Position numbers and translations under genes: made by a program. 64,000 bases of DNA from Candidatus Aegiribacteria sp. (GTDB lineage: Bacteria; Fermentibacterota; Fermentibacteria; Fermentibacterales; JCC-6), in contig JAUVEU010000003.1 in assembly GCA_030594645.1 (NCBI GenBank), positions 18,962-82,961 of the forward strand. The letters are read 5' to 3'. The notes under the pieces were generated by a model that saw only the letters and a program-made list of their open reading frames with translations, ran no database searches and was not told where the DNA came from. Below, piece after piece: positions 8,678-16,994 of the stretch. Every line of letters starts with the position of its first letter. Positions within the stretch are counted from its first letter, which is position 1.

Positions 8678-9733
8678 ATGAAACATAGAATAGCAATAGC
8701 GATCCTGGGCTCCCTCGTACTGCTGAGTGGTTGTGGAGACCAGCTTCCGACCGATGTTCCCGAGCCGTACTTCTATCAGGGATTCCTTGATAGAGGCTGG
8801 GACAAGTATGAGGCTGAAATATTCTCAAATGAGCAGGGAACAGGTGCTCTCGATTACTTCAAGGATGCCATTGACTGCAATGTCCAGGGTGTTGAAGGTT
8901 TCGTGGGCGCAGGCTGGTCAGCGTTATTCGTAAGTGATGAATGGCGAATTGCTGACAGCTACTTATACATGGCGATTCAGCTGGATGCCGGGGCCTTCCC
9001 GATGATGAATCCAGCCGAATCTCAGGTGCAGGATACCATGTGGACTGTATTCGAATGTCTGCACCCGGATCTTCCACCGGCAGTGCTGGATCCAATACTC
9101 GAGATGACCGCTGATTCAGGTATCGTATGGGTTGGGGATGCAATTGATGACATCATCGATGACGATCCGATTCAATACCGTTTCCAGCCTTTCGTGAGTG
9201 ATCCAATAGCGATGTTCACAGCCGATAATGGATACTCCACGGGCATATCTTCAGTGGACAGTATAGCCGGCGGATGGATCTACATGACAACTCCACAGGT
9301 GGTAATGAAAGTTGGTGGAGATAACTACTACGTCTGGATCAATGTCGATGATCAGATGAACTACGAATACCGTACGTTCACTGCTTCGGGCAACGAGACG
9401 CAGTACGCTTATGACGCTCTTGCAGGCATCGTCATGCTGCAGGACATCAGAGGCGAAAATGGAGATGCTCTCCTTGGATGCGCTGCTGCCTGGGGGCTTG
9501 ATCAGTTGAACGGCGATTATTTGTTTGGTTCCGGCAAGGACTATGCCGGACTCGAGACGATCACCAACGTTCATTTGAAAGGCATGGCAGCATCAATAGC
9601 GTATGAGAATCAGGCGTTCAGGTACGCATGGTTCACCTGCACCAGCGAAGGCTACGGAACTGATCTTGATCCGGCTGATGCAGGATTCGTGGTTGATCTC
9701 ATGTTCGTGATCGAAGATATGCTGAACAGCTAG
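8678..9733 (+). CDS. Lipoprotein of unknown function
   Basis: A 351-residue protein with a lipoprotein signal ending LLSGC (Cys19). The mature part is acidic and rich in Asp, Trp and Tyr. The order of helices after residue 35 (FLDRGWDKYEAEIFSNEQG, DYFKDAIDC) loosely recalls TPR-type lipoproteins of this lineage, but I see no clear repeats. It starts 13 bases after the sorting-domain gene with AGGAGGGAG before the ATG, so it probably closes the same transcription unit. A repeat-rich region follows. Confidence 0.6.
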   Translation: MKHRIAIAILGSLVLLSGCGDQLPTDVPEPYFYQGFLDRGWDKYEAEIFSNEQGTGALDYFKDAIDCNVQGVEGFVGAGWSALFVSDEWRIADSYLYMAIQLDAGAFPMMNPAESQVQDTMWTVFECLHPDLPPAVLDPILEMTADSGIVWVGDAIDDIIDDDPIQYRFQPFVSDPIAMFTADNGYSTGISSVDSIAGGWIYMTTPQVVMKVGGDNYYVWINVDDQMNYEYRTFTASGNETQYAYDALAGIVMLQDIRGENGDALLGCAAAWGLDQLNGDYLFGSGKDYAGLETITNVHLKGMAASIAYENQAFRYAWFTCTSEGYGTDLDPADAGFVVDLMFVIEDMLNS

Positions 9734-9752
9734 AACAGAACTGCTAGTTCTG

Positions 9753-9800
9753 AAAACGTTCTGTTCTGACAATGTTCTGTTCTGAAAATGTTCAGTTCTG
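9753..9800. repeat. Three tandem 16-bp repeats (AAAATGTTCTGTTCTG type)
   Basis: Three head-to-tail 16-bp units cover 9753-9768, 9769-9784 and 9785-9800, differing at a few positions each. The sequence AGAACAGAAC at 9732-9741 can pair with GTTCTGTTCT in the repeats, so a hairpin could form right at the stop of the lipoprotein gene. The unit does not resemble the nearby REP-like repeats. Confidence 0.8.
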
Positions 9801-9807
9801 ATAAGAT

Positions 9808-9835
9808 GGCCCCCTGGCACTTGTGCCAGGGGGCC
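9808..9835 (+). terminator. Perfect 13-bp hairpin, probable terminator-like structure
   Basis: GGCCCCCTGGCAC and its exact reverse complement are separated by TT. The stem is long and GC-rich and lies 75 bases after the lipoprotein stop. No T-run follows, so termination is inferred from stem strength only. It could instead be part of the repeat cluster recognised by the adjacent RAYT. Confidence 0.5.
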
Positions 9836-9837
9836 TC

Positions 9838-9925
9838 AACAGTGCCACCCAAACAGTGCCACCCACCAATAAAAACGACATCAGACCAGAACAGTGCCAC
9901 CCACCAATAAAATTGACATCTGATC
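9838..9925. repeat. REP-like direct repeats (AACAGTGCCACCCACC) left of the RAYT
   Basis: Three copies begin with AACAGTGCCACCC at 9838, 9852 and 9890. The last two continue into CACCAATAAAA and then GACATC. The same motif appears inverted at 10669-10698 on the other side of the transposase gene. This is the arrangement expected for REP sequences tied to a REP-associated tyrosine transposase. Confidence 0.8.
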
Positions 9926-9980
9926 TAACATATATCCTGAAAAACTTGTATTCATCGTAAAAATCGCGTACACTGAATGT

Positions 9981-10664
9981 ATGGCAAGAATAACACGGGT
10001 GGTTGTACCTGGATTACCGCATCACGTAACACAGCGTGGAGTGCGGTCAATCGATATCTTTGAATGTGATAAGGATAGATACTTCTATATCAGGATGCTT
10101 TCTGAATATGCCACAAAGTATAAACTTGAAATCAAGAGCTGGTGCTTGATGTCCAATCATGTACATTTGATTGCTGTTCCTCAGAGCGAGGAGAGTCTGT
10201 CTCAAGCAATTGGATCAGCTCACTGGGCATATTCGAATAGTTTCAATGAACGGAAAGGTGTAAAAGGAAGATTGTTCCAGGGACGATTTTATTCAACACC
10301 CATGTCTTCCGTACACTACTATGCTGCAGTTCGATATATTCTTCGAAATCCGGTGCGTGCAGGAATTGTCAGGAATGCCTGGGACTATGGATGGTCAAGC
10401 ACGAAATTTCATATGGGATTAATTGATCATGACCCTTTGGTTAGTGAACCAGATATTCTTAATCTATTCTCAAGCTGGAGGGAGTATCTTGCAACTGACC
10501 CTGCTGAAATGGACCTTATACGAAGGAGAACAAAGAATGGCATTCCGTGTGGAGAAGCAGACTTTGTCAGGGAAATAGAGAGACTGACAAACAGGACATT
10601 CCGAAAAAGATGTGTTAATGAAATGCTGGAAGATAAATCACATATAGAATCTAAAACTAATTAA
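9981..10664 (+). mobile_element. REP-associated tyrosine transposase (RAYT, Y1_Tnp/IS200-like)
   Basis: A 227-residue protein of the Y1 HUH family. It shows the start ARITRVVVPGLPHHVTQRG, the metal-binding HUH motif H60-V-H62 in SNHVHLIAV, the GRLFQGRF segment, and the catalytic-tyrosine region with Y119 in VRYILRNPVRAG. All key residues are present, so it is probably active. RAYTs nick single-stranded DNA next to REP hairpins and are usually domesticated single-copy genes. Here REP-like repeats lie on both sides in opposite orientation. The C-terminus past about residue 160 is variable. Confidence 0.93.
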
Positions 10665-10698
10665 AACGAATGTCGTTTTAATGGTGGGTGGCACTTTT
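10660..10698. repeat. Right REP-like element: palindrome plus inverted GTGGGTGGCAC motif
   Basis: ATTAAAACGA (10660-10669) and TCGTTTTAAT (10673-10682) form a 10-bp hairpin with loop ATG. It overlaps AATGTCGTTTTAATGGTGGG and the following TGGCACTTTT, which is the reverse complement of the left-flank repeat with small differences. The end of the RAYT gene and the end of the minus-strand lipoprotein gene both lie in this element. Confidence 0.8.
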
Positions 10699-11607
10699 GT
10701 ATGATGGGGCATCTATTGAGAAGATGTCATAATTGTCTGCGCCACCTATTCTGTCAGATGAGAAGGCAAACCAGCCAGCTCCGGGATTCCAGGCCGGATA
10801 TATATCCTTTCCCGGATCATCAGTAACCTGAACAAGCGTATTACCATCAAGATCACTGATCCAGATATCCCATTGTCCTGATCTGTCGGATGAGAAGGCA
10901 AACCAGTCGTTCTCGGGTCCCCAGCATGGATGAATATCATCAGAACTGGCTTCAATAACTGCATGAGGATTTGAGCCATCCGGGTGTATAAGCCAGATAT
11001 CTGACTGCGCACCGTCGTTAACCTCAAATAGAATCCACTGTCCGTCAGGTGAATACGAAGGGCGAAGGCAATCAAAAGAGGGAGTATATAGGGATTCACA
11101 TGTAATGCTATCCGTGCTGTACTCCGCCTTCCAGAGGCCCCAGTATGAGTCGGAATATGTACAGAAAAGCAGCGAATCACTGTTCGGGGACCATGTTGGA
11201 TGAAGATGTTTCTGACCATCACTAAGTATAACAGTTGGAGGTCCTATATTTCCAGGAATCGTCAAAATATTCGAATTTGTGTTTCCGGAAAAAGCAGTAA
11301 AAACGATTTTTCCTTCAGATGCGCTCCAGCAGCCATTTGGTCCGACAGACTCATTAAGGTTGGAGGAAGTCATGATTACGGGTGACCCAAATCCATCGAA
11401 GCCATATAAGCAGGGGGAAGTGCCGTTAAACGATGAAAATACAAGAATGCTTCCGTAAGGTGACCAGGTTAAAGCTGTATCAGGGAAATTACTGGCAACG
11501 TAAAGATATGCTCCATCCGGCCATTGTTCCGGTTCCGAAGGATTGTTTCCGCATGCTGAAAATAGAGCTGTCAAGATAACTGTCAATACGATGATGGTGT
11601 ATTTCAT
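10678..11607 (-). CDS. TolB-like beta-propeller lipoprotein
   Basis: A 309-residue lipoprotein with signal MKYTIIVLTVILTALFSAC (Cys19). I chose the ATG at 11607 because GGAG precedes it and the lipobox then falls at a normal distance. The mature part has repeated PD40/WD40-like blades, such as PTWSPNSDSLLFCTY, PSYSPDGQWILFEV, PCWGPENDWFAFSSDRSG and PAWNPGAGWFAFSSDR. Such propellers bind peptides or act as envelope scaffolds. The last residues (KSATHH) are encoded by the REP-like repeat beside the RAYT, so the original C-terminus may have been replaced. Confidence 0.8.
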   Translation of the reverse strand: MKYTIIVLTVILTALFSACGNNPSEPEQWPDGAYLYVASNFPDTALTWSPYGSILVFSSFNGTSPCLYGFDGFGSPVIMTSSNLNESVGPNGCWSASEGKIVFTAFSGNTNSNILTIPGNIGPPTVILSDGQKHLHPTWSPNSDSLLFCTYSDSYWGLWKAEYSTDSITCESLYTPSFDCLRPSYSPDGQWILFEVNDGAQSDIWLIHPDGSNPHAVIEASSDDIHPCWGPENDWFAFSSDRSGQWDIWISDLDGNTLVQVTDDPGKDIYPAWNPGAGWFAFSSDRIGGADNYDIFSIDAPSYKSATHH

Positions 11608-11664
11608 TGGATACTCCGATACTGATTTACTGCATTCTTCAACTATTGAGAAACGATGCATATA

Positions 11665-12981
11665 TTACAGATTGTTGCTGCAAGAAGGCCCGGCTGTAAT
11701 ACTGGCGCCCAGTATTTCAAGCCTGCTTACAAGGTTTTCATAACCCCGTTCGATCTGATGTACATTTCGGATAATGCTGATTCCTTCCGCACAAAGAGCA
11801 GCAGTCAGAAGTGCCATTCCCGCTCTTATATCAGGGCTGCTTACATTTGTTCCATGAAGCTTTGAAGGACCTGACACCACTACCCTGTGCGGGTCGCATT
11901 GAATAATGGCTGCGCCCATCGCGACCAGCTTATCAACAAAGAAAAGCCTGCTTTCAAACATTTTTTCGAAGATAAGAGATGTTCCCCTGGATTGAGTCGC
12001 GACCACCACCGCAGTACTCGTAAGATCCGGTGAGAATCCCGGCCATGGAGCATCGTATACTGTCGGAATTGAACCACCTCGATCCGGCTGTACTTCCAGG
12101 GCCCGACTGCCATCTATGATAATTGAGTCATCCTGCAATTCAATAGTTACTCCCAGCCTGGAGAATCCATTCATGGTTGGCTGAATGATATTGTCAGGAA
12201 CACCGGGAATTGTTACTTTTCCACCGCAGCAGGCAGCAAGACCAATGAAACTGCCGATCTCGATATGATCGGGCATTATTGTATATTCCGTGCCTTTAAG
12301 AAGATGGTTATTGCCGACAACATGAATTCTGTTAGTGCCGATTCCAGAAATTTCCGCTCCCATTGAAACAAGCATTTCTGCCAGATCCTGAACGTTAGGT
12401 TCACATGCCGAGTTGTAGATAACGGTTTCTCCCTCAGCGATTGTAGCTGCCATCAGAGCATTTTCAGTAGCTGTTACGGATGGCTCATCGAGAAGAATTG
12501 ATTTGCCCTTCAATTTCTTCGCCTTGAATGAAAGCTTTCTGTCAACAAGACCAACTTCAGCACCCATATGTTCGAGAACCAGGAAGTGTGTATCCAGTCT
12601 TCTTCTTCCAATTACATCCCCGCCGGGAGGTGGAAGCTGTACCCTGCCGGTTCTTGCTACGAGGGGACCTGCAAGAAGGATAGATGCTCTAATCGCGCGG
12701 CACAGTTCCTCTTCGATGGTATCGGGATTGATACATGCAGCATTTAATTTGTATGAGCCTCCACCAAGCGCGGATATCTTAACACCGATGCTTTCCAGAA
12801 GAACAAGCATCGCTTTTACATCTCTGATTTCAGGGAGATTGTGAAGAATAACGTCCTGATCTGAAAGAATACATGCGGAGAGAATTGGAAGAGCAGCATT
12901 TTTGCTGCCGGAAGGTTTTAAAATCCCCGAAAGCGGTTTTCCCCCTTCGACAATGTACGCATCGGATGGTGGAAGTGTCAT
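11665..12981 (-). CDS. murA: UDP-N-acetylglucosamine 1-carboxyvinyltransferase
   Basis: This 438-residue enzyme makes the first committed peptidoglycan precursor by adding enolpyruvate from PEP to UDP-GlcNAc in the cytoplasm. The active-site Lys is K27 in SGSKNAALP, and the PGFSPDLT segment carries the catalytic Asp. The loop residue that is Cys115 in E. coli is Asp here (D122 in PPPGGDVIGRRRLDTH), as in naturally fosfomycin-insensitive MurA of mycobacteria and chlamydiae. Its ATG shares one base with the stop of the upstream exonuclease gene, so the two are coupled. Confidence 0.96.
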   Translation of the reverse strand: MTLPPSDAYIVEGGKPLSGILKPSGSKNAALPILSACILSDQDVILHNLPEIRDVKAMLVLLESIGVKISALGGGSYKLNAACINPDTIEEELCRAIRASILLAGPLVARTGRVQLPPPGGDVIGRRRLDTHFLVLEHMGAEVGLVDRKLSFKAKKLKGKSILLDEPSVTATENALMAATIAEGETVIYNSACEPNVQDLAEMLVSMGAEISGIGTNRIHVVGNNHLLKGTEYTIMPDHIEIGSFIGLAACCGGKVTIPGVPDNIIQPTMNGFSRLGVTIELQDDSIIIDGSRALEVQPDRGGSIPTVYDAPWPGFSPDLTSTAVVVATQSRGTSLIFEKMFESRLFFVDKLVAMGAAIIQCDPHRVVVSGPSKLHGTNVSSPDIRAGMALLTAALCAEGISIIRNVHQIERGYENLVSRLEILGASITAGPSCSNNL

Positions 12982-13790
12982 TATTTGCTTCCTTTCCTTC
13001 CGGTTTTACGGAGGAGAGTATGATAAAGATCAGGATAATCATCAGGTACCCACTGCTGTCGGAGAAGCCATCTGATGTAATCTTCGTCCTGTGCTACAAT
13101 ATCCTCTACAAGTTTGCCTCTGTACTTGCCAAACGAGAATATCTTTACTTCCAATGAGGATTGAGTGAATTCCACCAATTCCTTCCAGTTCTCCGAAGTT
13201 ATTAAATGCTGTTCAATAATGAACTCTACAAGAGCACGAACAAGTTTTGTATCGAACATTGCTCTGTGAGCGTTACCGGAAATGCTTGAATCCAGTTCGA
13301 ATCTGTATCTCAGGACCTGGAGCGCATGAGAGGGAATAGAAGGCCAGATATGTCTGGAGAGTCTGAGGGAATCCAGCTTCATGTCAGGTGTGATACCACT
13401 GAAAACTTCCGGTAGTTGACGCGTCAGCATTCCAAGATCGAATGGAAGGTTGTGAGCGCATATTAGATCTGCTTTACCCATGAGTTCCTGAATGCGATCT
13501 GATATGCTCTCAATAGATGGTTTACCTTCCAGCATGCTGTTTGTTATGTGATGAATAGCAGATGCCTCCGGAGGTACCGGATCTTGAGGCAGGACAAGTT
13601 CGATCAGCTCGATATCCTTATCAGGAACTCTTGAAAAACCATTGTAAGTACTTAGTAAGAAAGCAACTTCGCATATCTGTGATGTTTCGGTATCTACACC
13701 GGTGGTTTCTGTATCAAGGTACAGTACACTCCTGGTTTCCCCATGATTTCCTGCGCTTGTAAAGAGATCGAGTTCGTTGTTCATAAGCAT
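12981..13790 (-). CDS. DEDDh 3'-5' exonuclease (DnaQ/RNase T superfamily)
   Basis: A 269-residue protein with the DEDDh exonuclease core: D26-T-E28 in LYLDTETTGVD, the second Asp region around ICAHNLPFDLGML, and HRAMFDT near residue 180. The C-terminal part (FGKYRGKLVEDIVAQDEDYI, then WLL) matches the small ExoX-like C-terminal domain. It probably trims DNA ends in repair or proofreading. It sits directly upstream of murA with overlapping stop and start. The start could be this ATG or one six bases downstream; neither has a strong ribosome site. Confidence 0.88.
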   Translation of the reverse strand: MLMNNELDLFTSAGNHGETRSVLYLDTETTGVDTETSQICEVAFLLSTYNGFSRVPDKDIELIELVLPQDPVPPEASAIHHITNSMLEGKPSIESISDRIQELMGKADLICAHNLPFDLGMLTRQLPEVFSGITPDMKLDSLRLSRHIWPSIPSHALQVLRYRFELDSSISGNAHRAMFDTKLVRALVEFIIEQHLITSENWKELVEFTQSSLEVKIFSFGKYRGKLVEDIVAQDEDYIRWLLRQQWVPDDYPDLYHTLLRKTGRKGSK

Positions 13791-13843
13791 ATACTAATTC
13801 CCAAAGTTCTAACCCGCAAATCTGATGAAAATCCGAGTATTTT

Positions 13844-13870
13844 TTGACATTTCACGTAATTATGTATAAT
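13844..13870 (+). promoter_or_regulatory. Sigma70-type promoter for the 551-residue lipoprotein gene
   Basis: TTGACA at 13844-13849 and TATAAT at 13865-13870 are both perfect consensus hexamers with a 15-base spacer, slightly short. They lie in the divergent gap and point at the gene at 13918, which has GGAGG before its ATG. Confidence 0.6.
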
Positions 13871-13917
13871 ATGGTAAAGCTGATGAAAACAGTTATTACT
13901 AATTCTTTGGAGGAATT

Positions 13918-15573
13918 ATGAAAACAATAATGATGTTTGCAGTTGTGCTTGTAGCAATCTTTGCTGCATGTGGTACTCAACCGGAGGATGACGCACCGAT
14001 ATCCGCCCTCGATATTCTTCCGGACGATGTTCTTTTCTCCATGGCCATTATCAATCCGGCAATAGTTATCTCCTCCCTTGACCAGTATGGCTCCGGAATT
14101 CCAATTCTGGGGGAAACTTCTATTTCAGGGTGGATACTATCGCTTCTTGATTGCGCGGATATGTCTGAGCTGGAAACAAAACTTGGTATTGATACTAATG
14201 GAAGCCTGGTTCTTTTCATGCAGAGCATGATGCCGCAGAGCATTGGTGTAGCCATATCTGTTAAAGATGCTGCTGTTTTCTGGTCTAACATAGGTTTGAC
14301 ACCCGAAGCCGGTGAACCGCTGGATGGTTATGAAGTCAGCACAATTGATGTTGAATTCGGCAAACTGTATTTCTGCAACACTCGCGGACTTCTACTTGGT
14401 GCGGGCAGCAGAGCGGGGCTTCAGAGCATGCTTGAACGAATTGACGGATCCCTGCCCGAGTCATTACCCGTTTTTCCGGATGGAAGCTTCTACTTCTACG
14501 CGAATGTGGCATCATTTGGTCCGATGGCTGCCAGCCAGATCGCTATGCTTAAACCACAGATAATTGCAAATATGGATACTGTAGAAGGTGTTGAGACAGC
14601 GCTCACTGAAAAAATACTTGGAATGTATTTCGATATAATCAGTCTGCTTCTTATGGAAACAAGTTCTGTTGATTTCGTACTATCGTTTGAATCCGAGTTT
14701 ATTACCGGGACTTCTTCCGTGATATTTGTACCCGGATCTTCTCTTGACCAGTATATCATTCCGGCTGAAATTAATGATATGACAGGATTATTACCGGCCG
14801 GTAACGCAATCGTTGCAAGAATCAGTATGAATCCTCTGACAAGTGAAGCTGCAATGAACGCAGTGTATAATGCCATAGGCTTTGAAGATATTCCCCAGGA
14901 TATGGTCACATTCTGGGCTCAGTGTTCCCGTAATACTGCCATGTCAATGACCAGTGATCCTGACAACCCGATGCATATCACAGCTGTTTACGAGATGCCT
15001 GAAGGAGCCGGACTTGAACAGGTACATGAGGTTTACGATATGCAGTTTTCTGCTATGGAAAACATTCTCAGCATGCCCGGTCTTGTACTTTCAGAAGTGC
15101 AGTATGAGGAATTTGATGGAATTGAATGGGTCACATTCGGCATGGATATGGATATGACCGAACTCCAGCCTGATGTGGAAAACAGTACTTCGCCTACTCA
15201 AAACGTTTCATGGAAAGCCTGGCTGACAGTAAGCGATGGAATTCTCTACCTCGAGATGGCAGAGCAGCCCCTGATCGTACCTCAGCTAATTGCTGGAACC
15301 TGGCAGGGAGAGACTCTTGAGAGTATGCCTGCAATGAGGAACATCTCAGAATCAGCGGAAATCGCGATGATGATCAACGTACCGGAATATCTTAACATGG
15401 CGATGTCCATGTCCGGACTTGAAATACCTTACATCGAAGCTGAACCTGTCTGGTTCGAAGTAGAAGCGGATTTAACCGGCGGAGGTATAGTACAGCATTT
15501 CCGTGTACCCGGAGCGGGACTGGCCGCATTCATAGGACAGGCAATTCAGACGTTTGGAGCGTTGAGTCAGTAA
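13918..15573 (+). CDS. Lipoprotein resembling DUF3352-type proteins
   Basis: A 551-residue protein with a lipoprotein signal (MKTIMMFAVVLVAIFAAC, Cys18). The mature part opens with ALDILPDDVLFSMAIINP and repeats a pattern of a Met-rich amphipathic helix followed by beta strands, as seen in DUF3352-like secreted proteins. I cannot assign a function. It stands alone, with its own consensus promoter upstream and a bidirectional terminator after the stop. It is unusually rich in Met. Confidence 0.6.
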   Translation: MKTIMMFAVVLVAIFAACGTQPEDDAPISALDILPDDVLFSMAIINPAIVISSLDQYGSGIPILGETSISGWILSLLDCADMSELETKLGIDTNGSLVLFMQSMMPQSIGVAISVKDAAVFWSNIGLTPEAGEPLDGYEVSTIDVEFGKLYFCNTRGLLLGAGSRAGLQSMLERIDGSLPESLPVFPDGSFYFYANVASFGPMAASQIAMLKPQIIANMDTVEGVETALTEKILGMYFDIISLLLMETSSVDFVLSFESEFITGTSSVIFVPGSSLDQYIIPAEINDMTGLLPAGNAIVARISMNPLTSEAAMNAVYNAIGFEDIPQDMVTFWAQCSRNTAMSMTSDPDNPMHITAVYEMPEGAGLEQVHEVYDMQFSAMENILSMPGLVLSEVQYEEFDGIEWVTFGMDMDMTELQPDVENSTSPTQNVSWKAWLTVSDGILYLEMAEQPLIVPQLIAGTWQGETLESMPAMRNISESAEIAMMINVPEYLNMAMSMSGLEIPYIEAEPVWFEVEADLTGGGIVQHFRVPGAGLAAFIGQAIQTFGALSQ

Positions 15574-15598
15574 TCGTTTAAATATCAGTCTATTAAAG

Positions 15599-15632
15599 GT
15601 TATCGGCAGTCACCATTGTGATTGCCGATAAC
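15599..15632. terminator. Bidirectional terminator hairpin between convergent genes
   Basis: GTTATCGGCAGTCAC and GTGATTGCCGATAAC pair over 15 bp (one G-U) around the loop CATT. It fills the space between the convergent lipoprotein gene (ends 15573) and pth (ends 15634), so it probably stops transcription from both sides. Confidence 0.8.
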
Positions 15633-15633
15633 T

Positions 15634-16203
15634 CTATAGAACAGGTTTTCTATTGTATCTCTCCTGCGCTGCAATGATCCCCTCTTGAAGATAGAGCCCT
15701 ACGCAATCTGCTGCTACATGAGCCATCCGTGAGGCTTCCTCTTCCAGTTTCTCCGGAACGCGGTCAAGAACGAAATCTGCCAGATCAGAACTATCAGGTG
15801 CAGGGCCGATGCCGATTCGAAGGCGGGGGAAATCCTCGGTGCCGAGACATTCGATAATATTTCTCAAACCGTTATGTCCCCCATGAGACCCCCTGGCTCT
15901 TAATCTGAGATGACCAAGATCAAGGTTAATATCGTCACAGACAACCAGCAGTTCAGAAGCGTCATAATTTTTGATATCGAGAAATGCCGCTATTGCTTTA
16001 CCGCTTCTGTTCATGTAATCAGCAGGCTTGATAAGGTCAGAACCATCTTTTAGAACAGTTGTGATAAAGAGTCCGGCATTTATGAATTGAACGCCGGCTT
16101 CTCTGGCCAGTATGTCGGCCACCCAGAAGCCGGCGTTATGCCATGTCATGCAGTACTTTTTCCCCGGATTACCAAGACATGCGATAAGCCGGCAACTGGA
16201 CAA
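15634..16203 (-). CDS. pth: Peptidyl-tRNA hydrolase
   Basis: A 189-residue enzyme that releases peptides from stalled peptidyl-tRNA so that the tRNA can be recycled. It shows the family signature LGNPGKKY near the start, the catalytic His22 in WHNAGF, the DDINLDLG segment with the catalytic Asp, and GSHGGHNGLRNI. Length is typical. It lies three bases downstream of rplY; this order is conserved in many bacteria. Confidence 0.96.
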   Translation of the reverse strand: MSSCRLIACLGNPGKKYCMTWHNAGFWVADILAREAGVQFINAGLFITTVLKDGSDLIKPADYMNRSGKAIAAFLDIKNYDASELLVVCDDINLDLGHLRLRARGSHGGHNGLRNIIECLGTEDFPRLRIGIGPAPDSSDLADFVLDRVPEKLEEEASRMAHVAADCVGLYLQEGIIAAQERYNRKPVL

Positions 16204-16206
16204 GGT

Positions 16207-16881
16207 CTACTTATCTTCGGAGGTGGGAGTATCTTCGCTCTCTTTTTCTGATTCCTCTTCACCCTCGAGTTCAGCAGCTTCCTCTCCTTCGAGAAGCTCT
16301 TCCTCTTCAACTTCAACCTTTGCGACACTTGGAGCAACAACGGATGCCACAACCAGATCGCTGTCCATATCGAGAGTTAAAGTATCTGCAAGCACGATAT
16401 CCGACAGATGAACTGAATCTCCTATTTCGAGATGTCCCACATCAATGGTGACTGAAGCTGGAATATCCTTTGCTCTAACCTTGATGATAATCTCATGAAG
16501 GGCGTGCTCGAGAACTCCACCCATTGTTACGCCCACTGGAATATTCTCAAGGCGTATGTGCACTGGTACCGAGACTATCTGATCTGCAGAAACTCTCAGG
16601 AAATCGATGTGAACAGGTTTGTCTGTAATTATGTCCCATTGTACATCTTTAACAATTGCTGTTACCGGAGATTTTCTACCCATTTTGAGATTGATGATAC
16701 CGGTAGAAGTGGAGTAACCTATAGAGTCCATGAACTCTTTTTCATTTACGGTAATGGTCAGCTCACTGCCACCTCTACCGTAAACAACAGCAGGAATAAT
16801 TCCTGCGCGACGGAGCCTTCTTGCTATTCGGGATCCGAACTCCAATCGTTCGGCAATTCCCAAAGTTTTTTTCTCAGGCAT
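16207..16881 (-). CDS. rplY: 50S ribosomal protein L25, Ctc (long) form
   Basis: This 224-residue protein has an N-terminal L25 domain that binds 5S rRNA (RLRRAGIIPAVVYGRGG is diagnostic), then the longer CTC/TL5-type C-terminal beta domain (PVHIRLENIPVGVTMGGVLE). It ends in a strongly acidic tail of about 30 residues (EVEEEELLEGEEAAELEGEE and more). Acidic tails are common in this protein and vary in length. It lies between tRNA-Gln and pth, all on the minus strand. Confidence 0.95.
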   Translation of the reverse strand: MPEKKTLGIAERLEFGSRIARRLRRAGIIPAVVYGRGGSELTITVNEKEFMDSIGYSTSTGIINLKMGRKSPVTAIVKDVQWDIITDKPVHIDFLRVSADQIVSVPVHIRLENIPVGVTMGGVLEHALHEIIIKVRAKDIPASVTIDVGHLEIGDSVHLSDIVLADTLTLDMDSDLVVASVVAPSVAKVEVEEEELLEGEEAAELEGEEESEKESEDTPTSEDK

Positions 16882-16919
16882 TACTATATCCTTTCTTTAT
16901 CCCGATTATTCCGGAATGA

Positions 16920-16994
16920 TGGCTGGGGCGGGAGGATTCGAACCCCCAATGCAGGGACCAAAACCCTGTGTCTTAACCATTTGACGACGCCCCA
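16920..16994 (-). tRNA. tRNA-Gln (anticodon TTG)
   Basis: Read on the minus strand, TGGGGCG pairs with CGCCCCA in the acceptor stem. The anticodon stem CAGGG/CCCTG holds the loop TTTTGGT with anticodon TTG. The T stem is GGGGG/CCTCC around TTCGAAT. The discriminator is G and CCA is encoded (16920-16922). The first 22 bases of the tRNA lie inside the 3' end of ispE on the same strand. Confidence 0.95.

Noticed and set aside
9838..9925. A short CRISPR array
   Set aside because: Units are of unequal length with spacers of 1 to 7 bases, no cas genes are near, and the motif recurs inverted across a RAYT gene.
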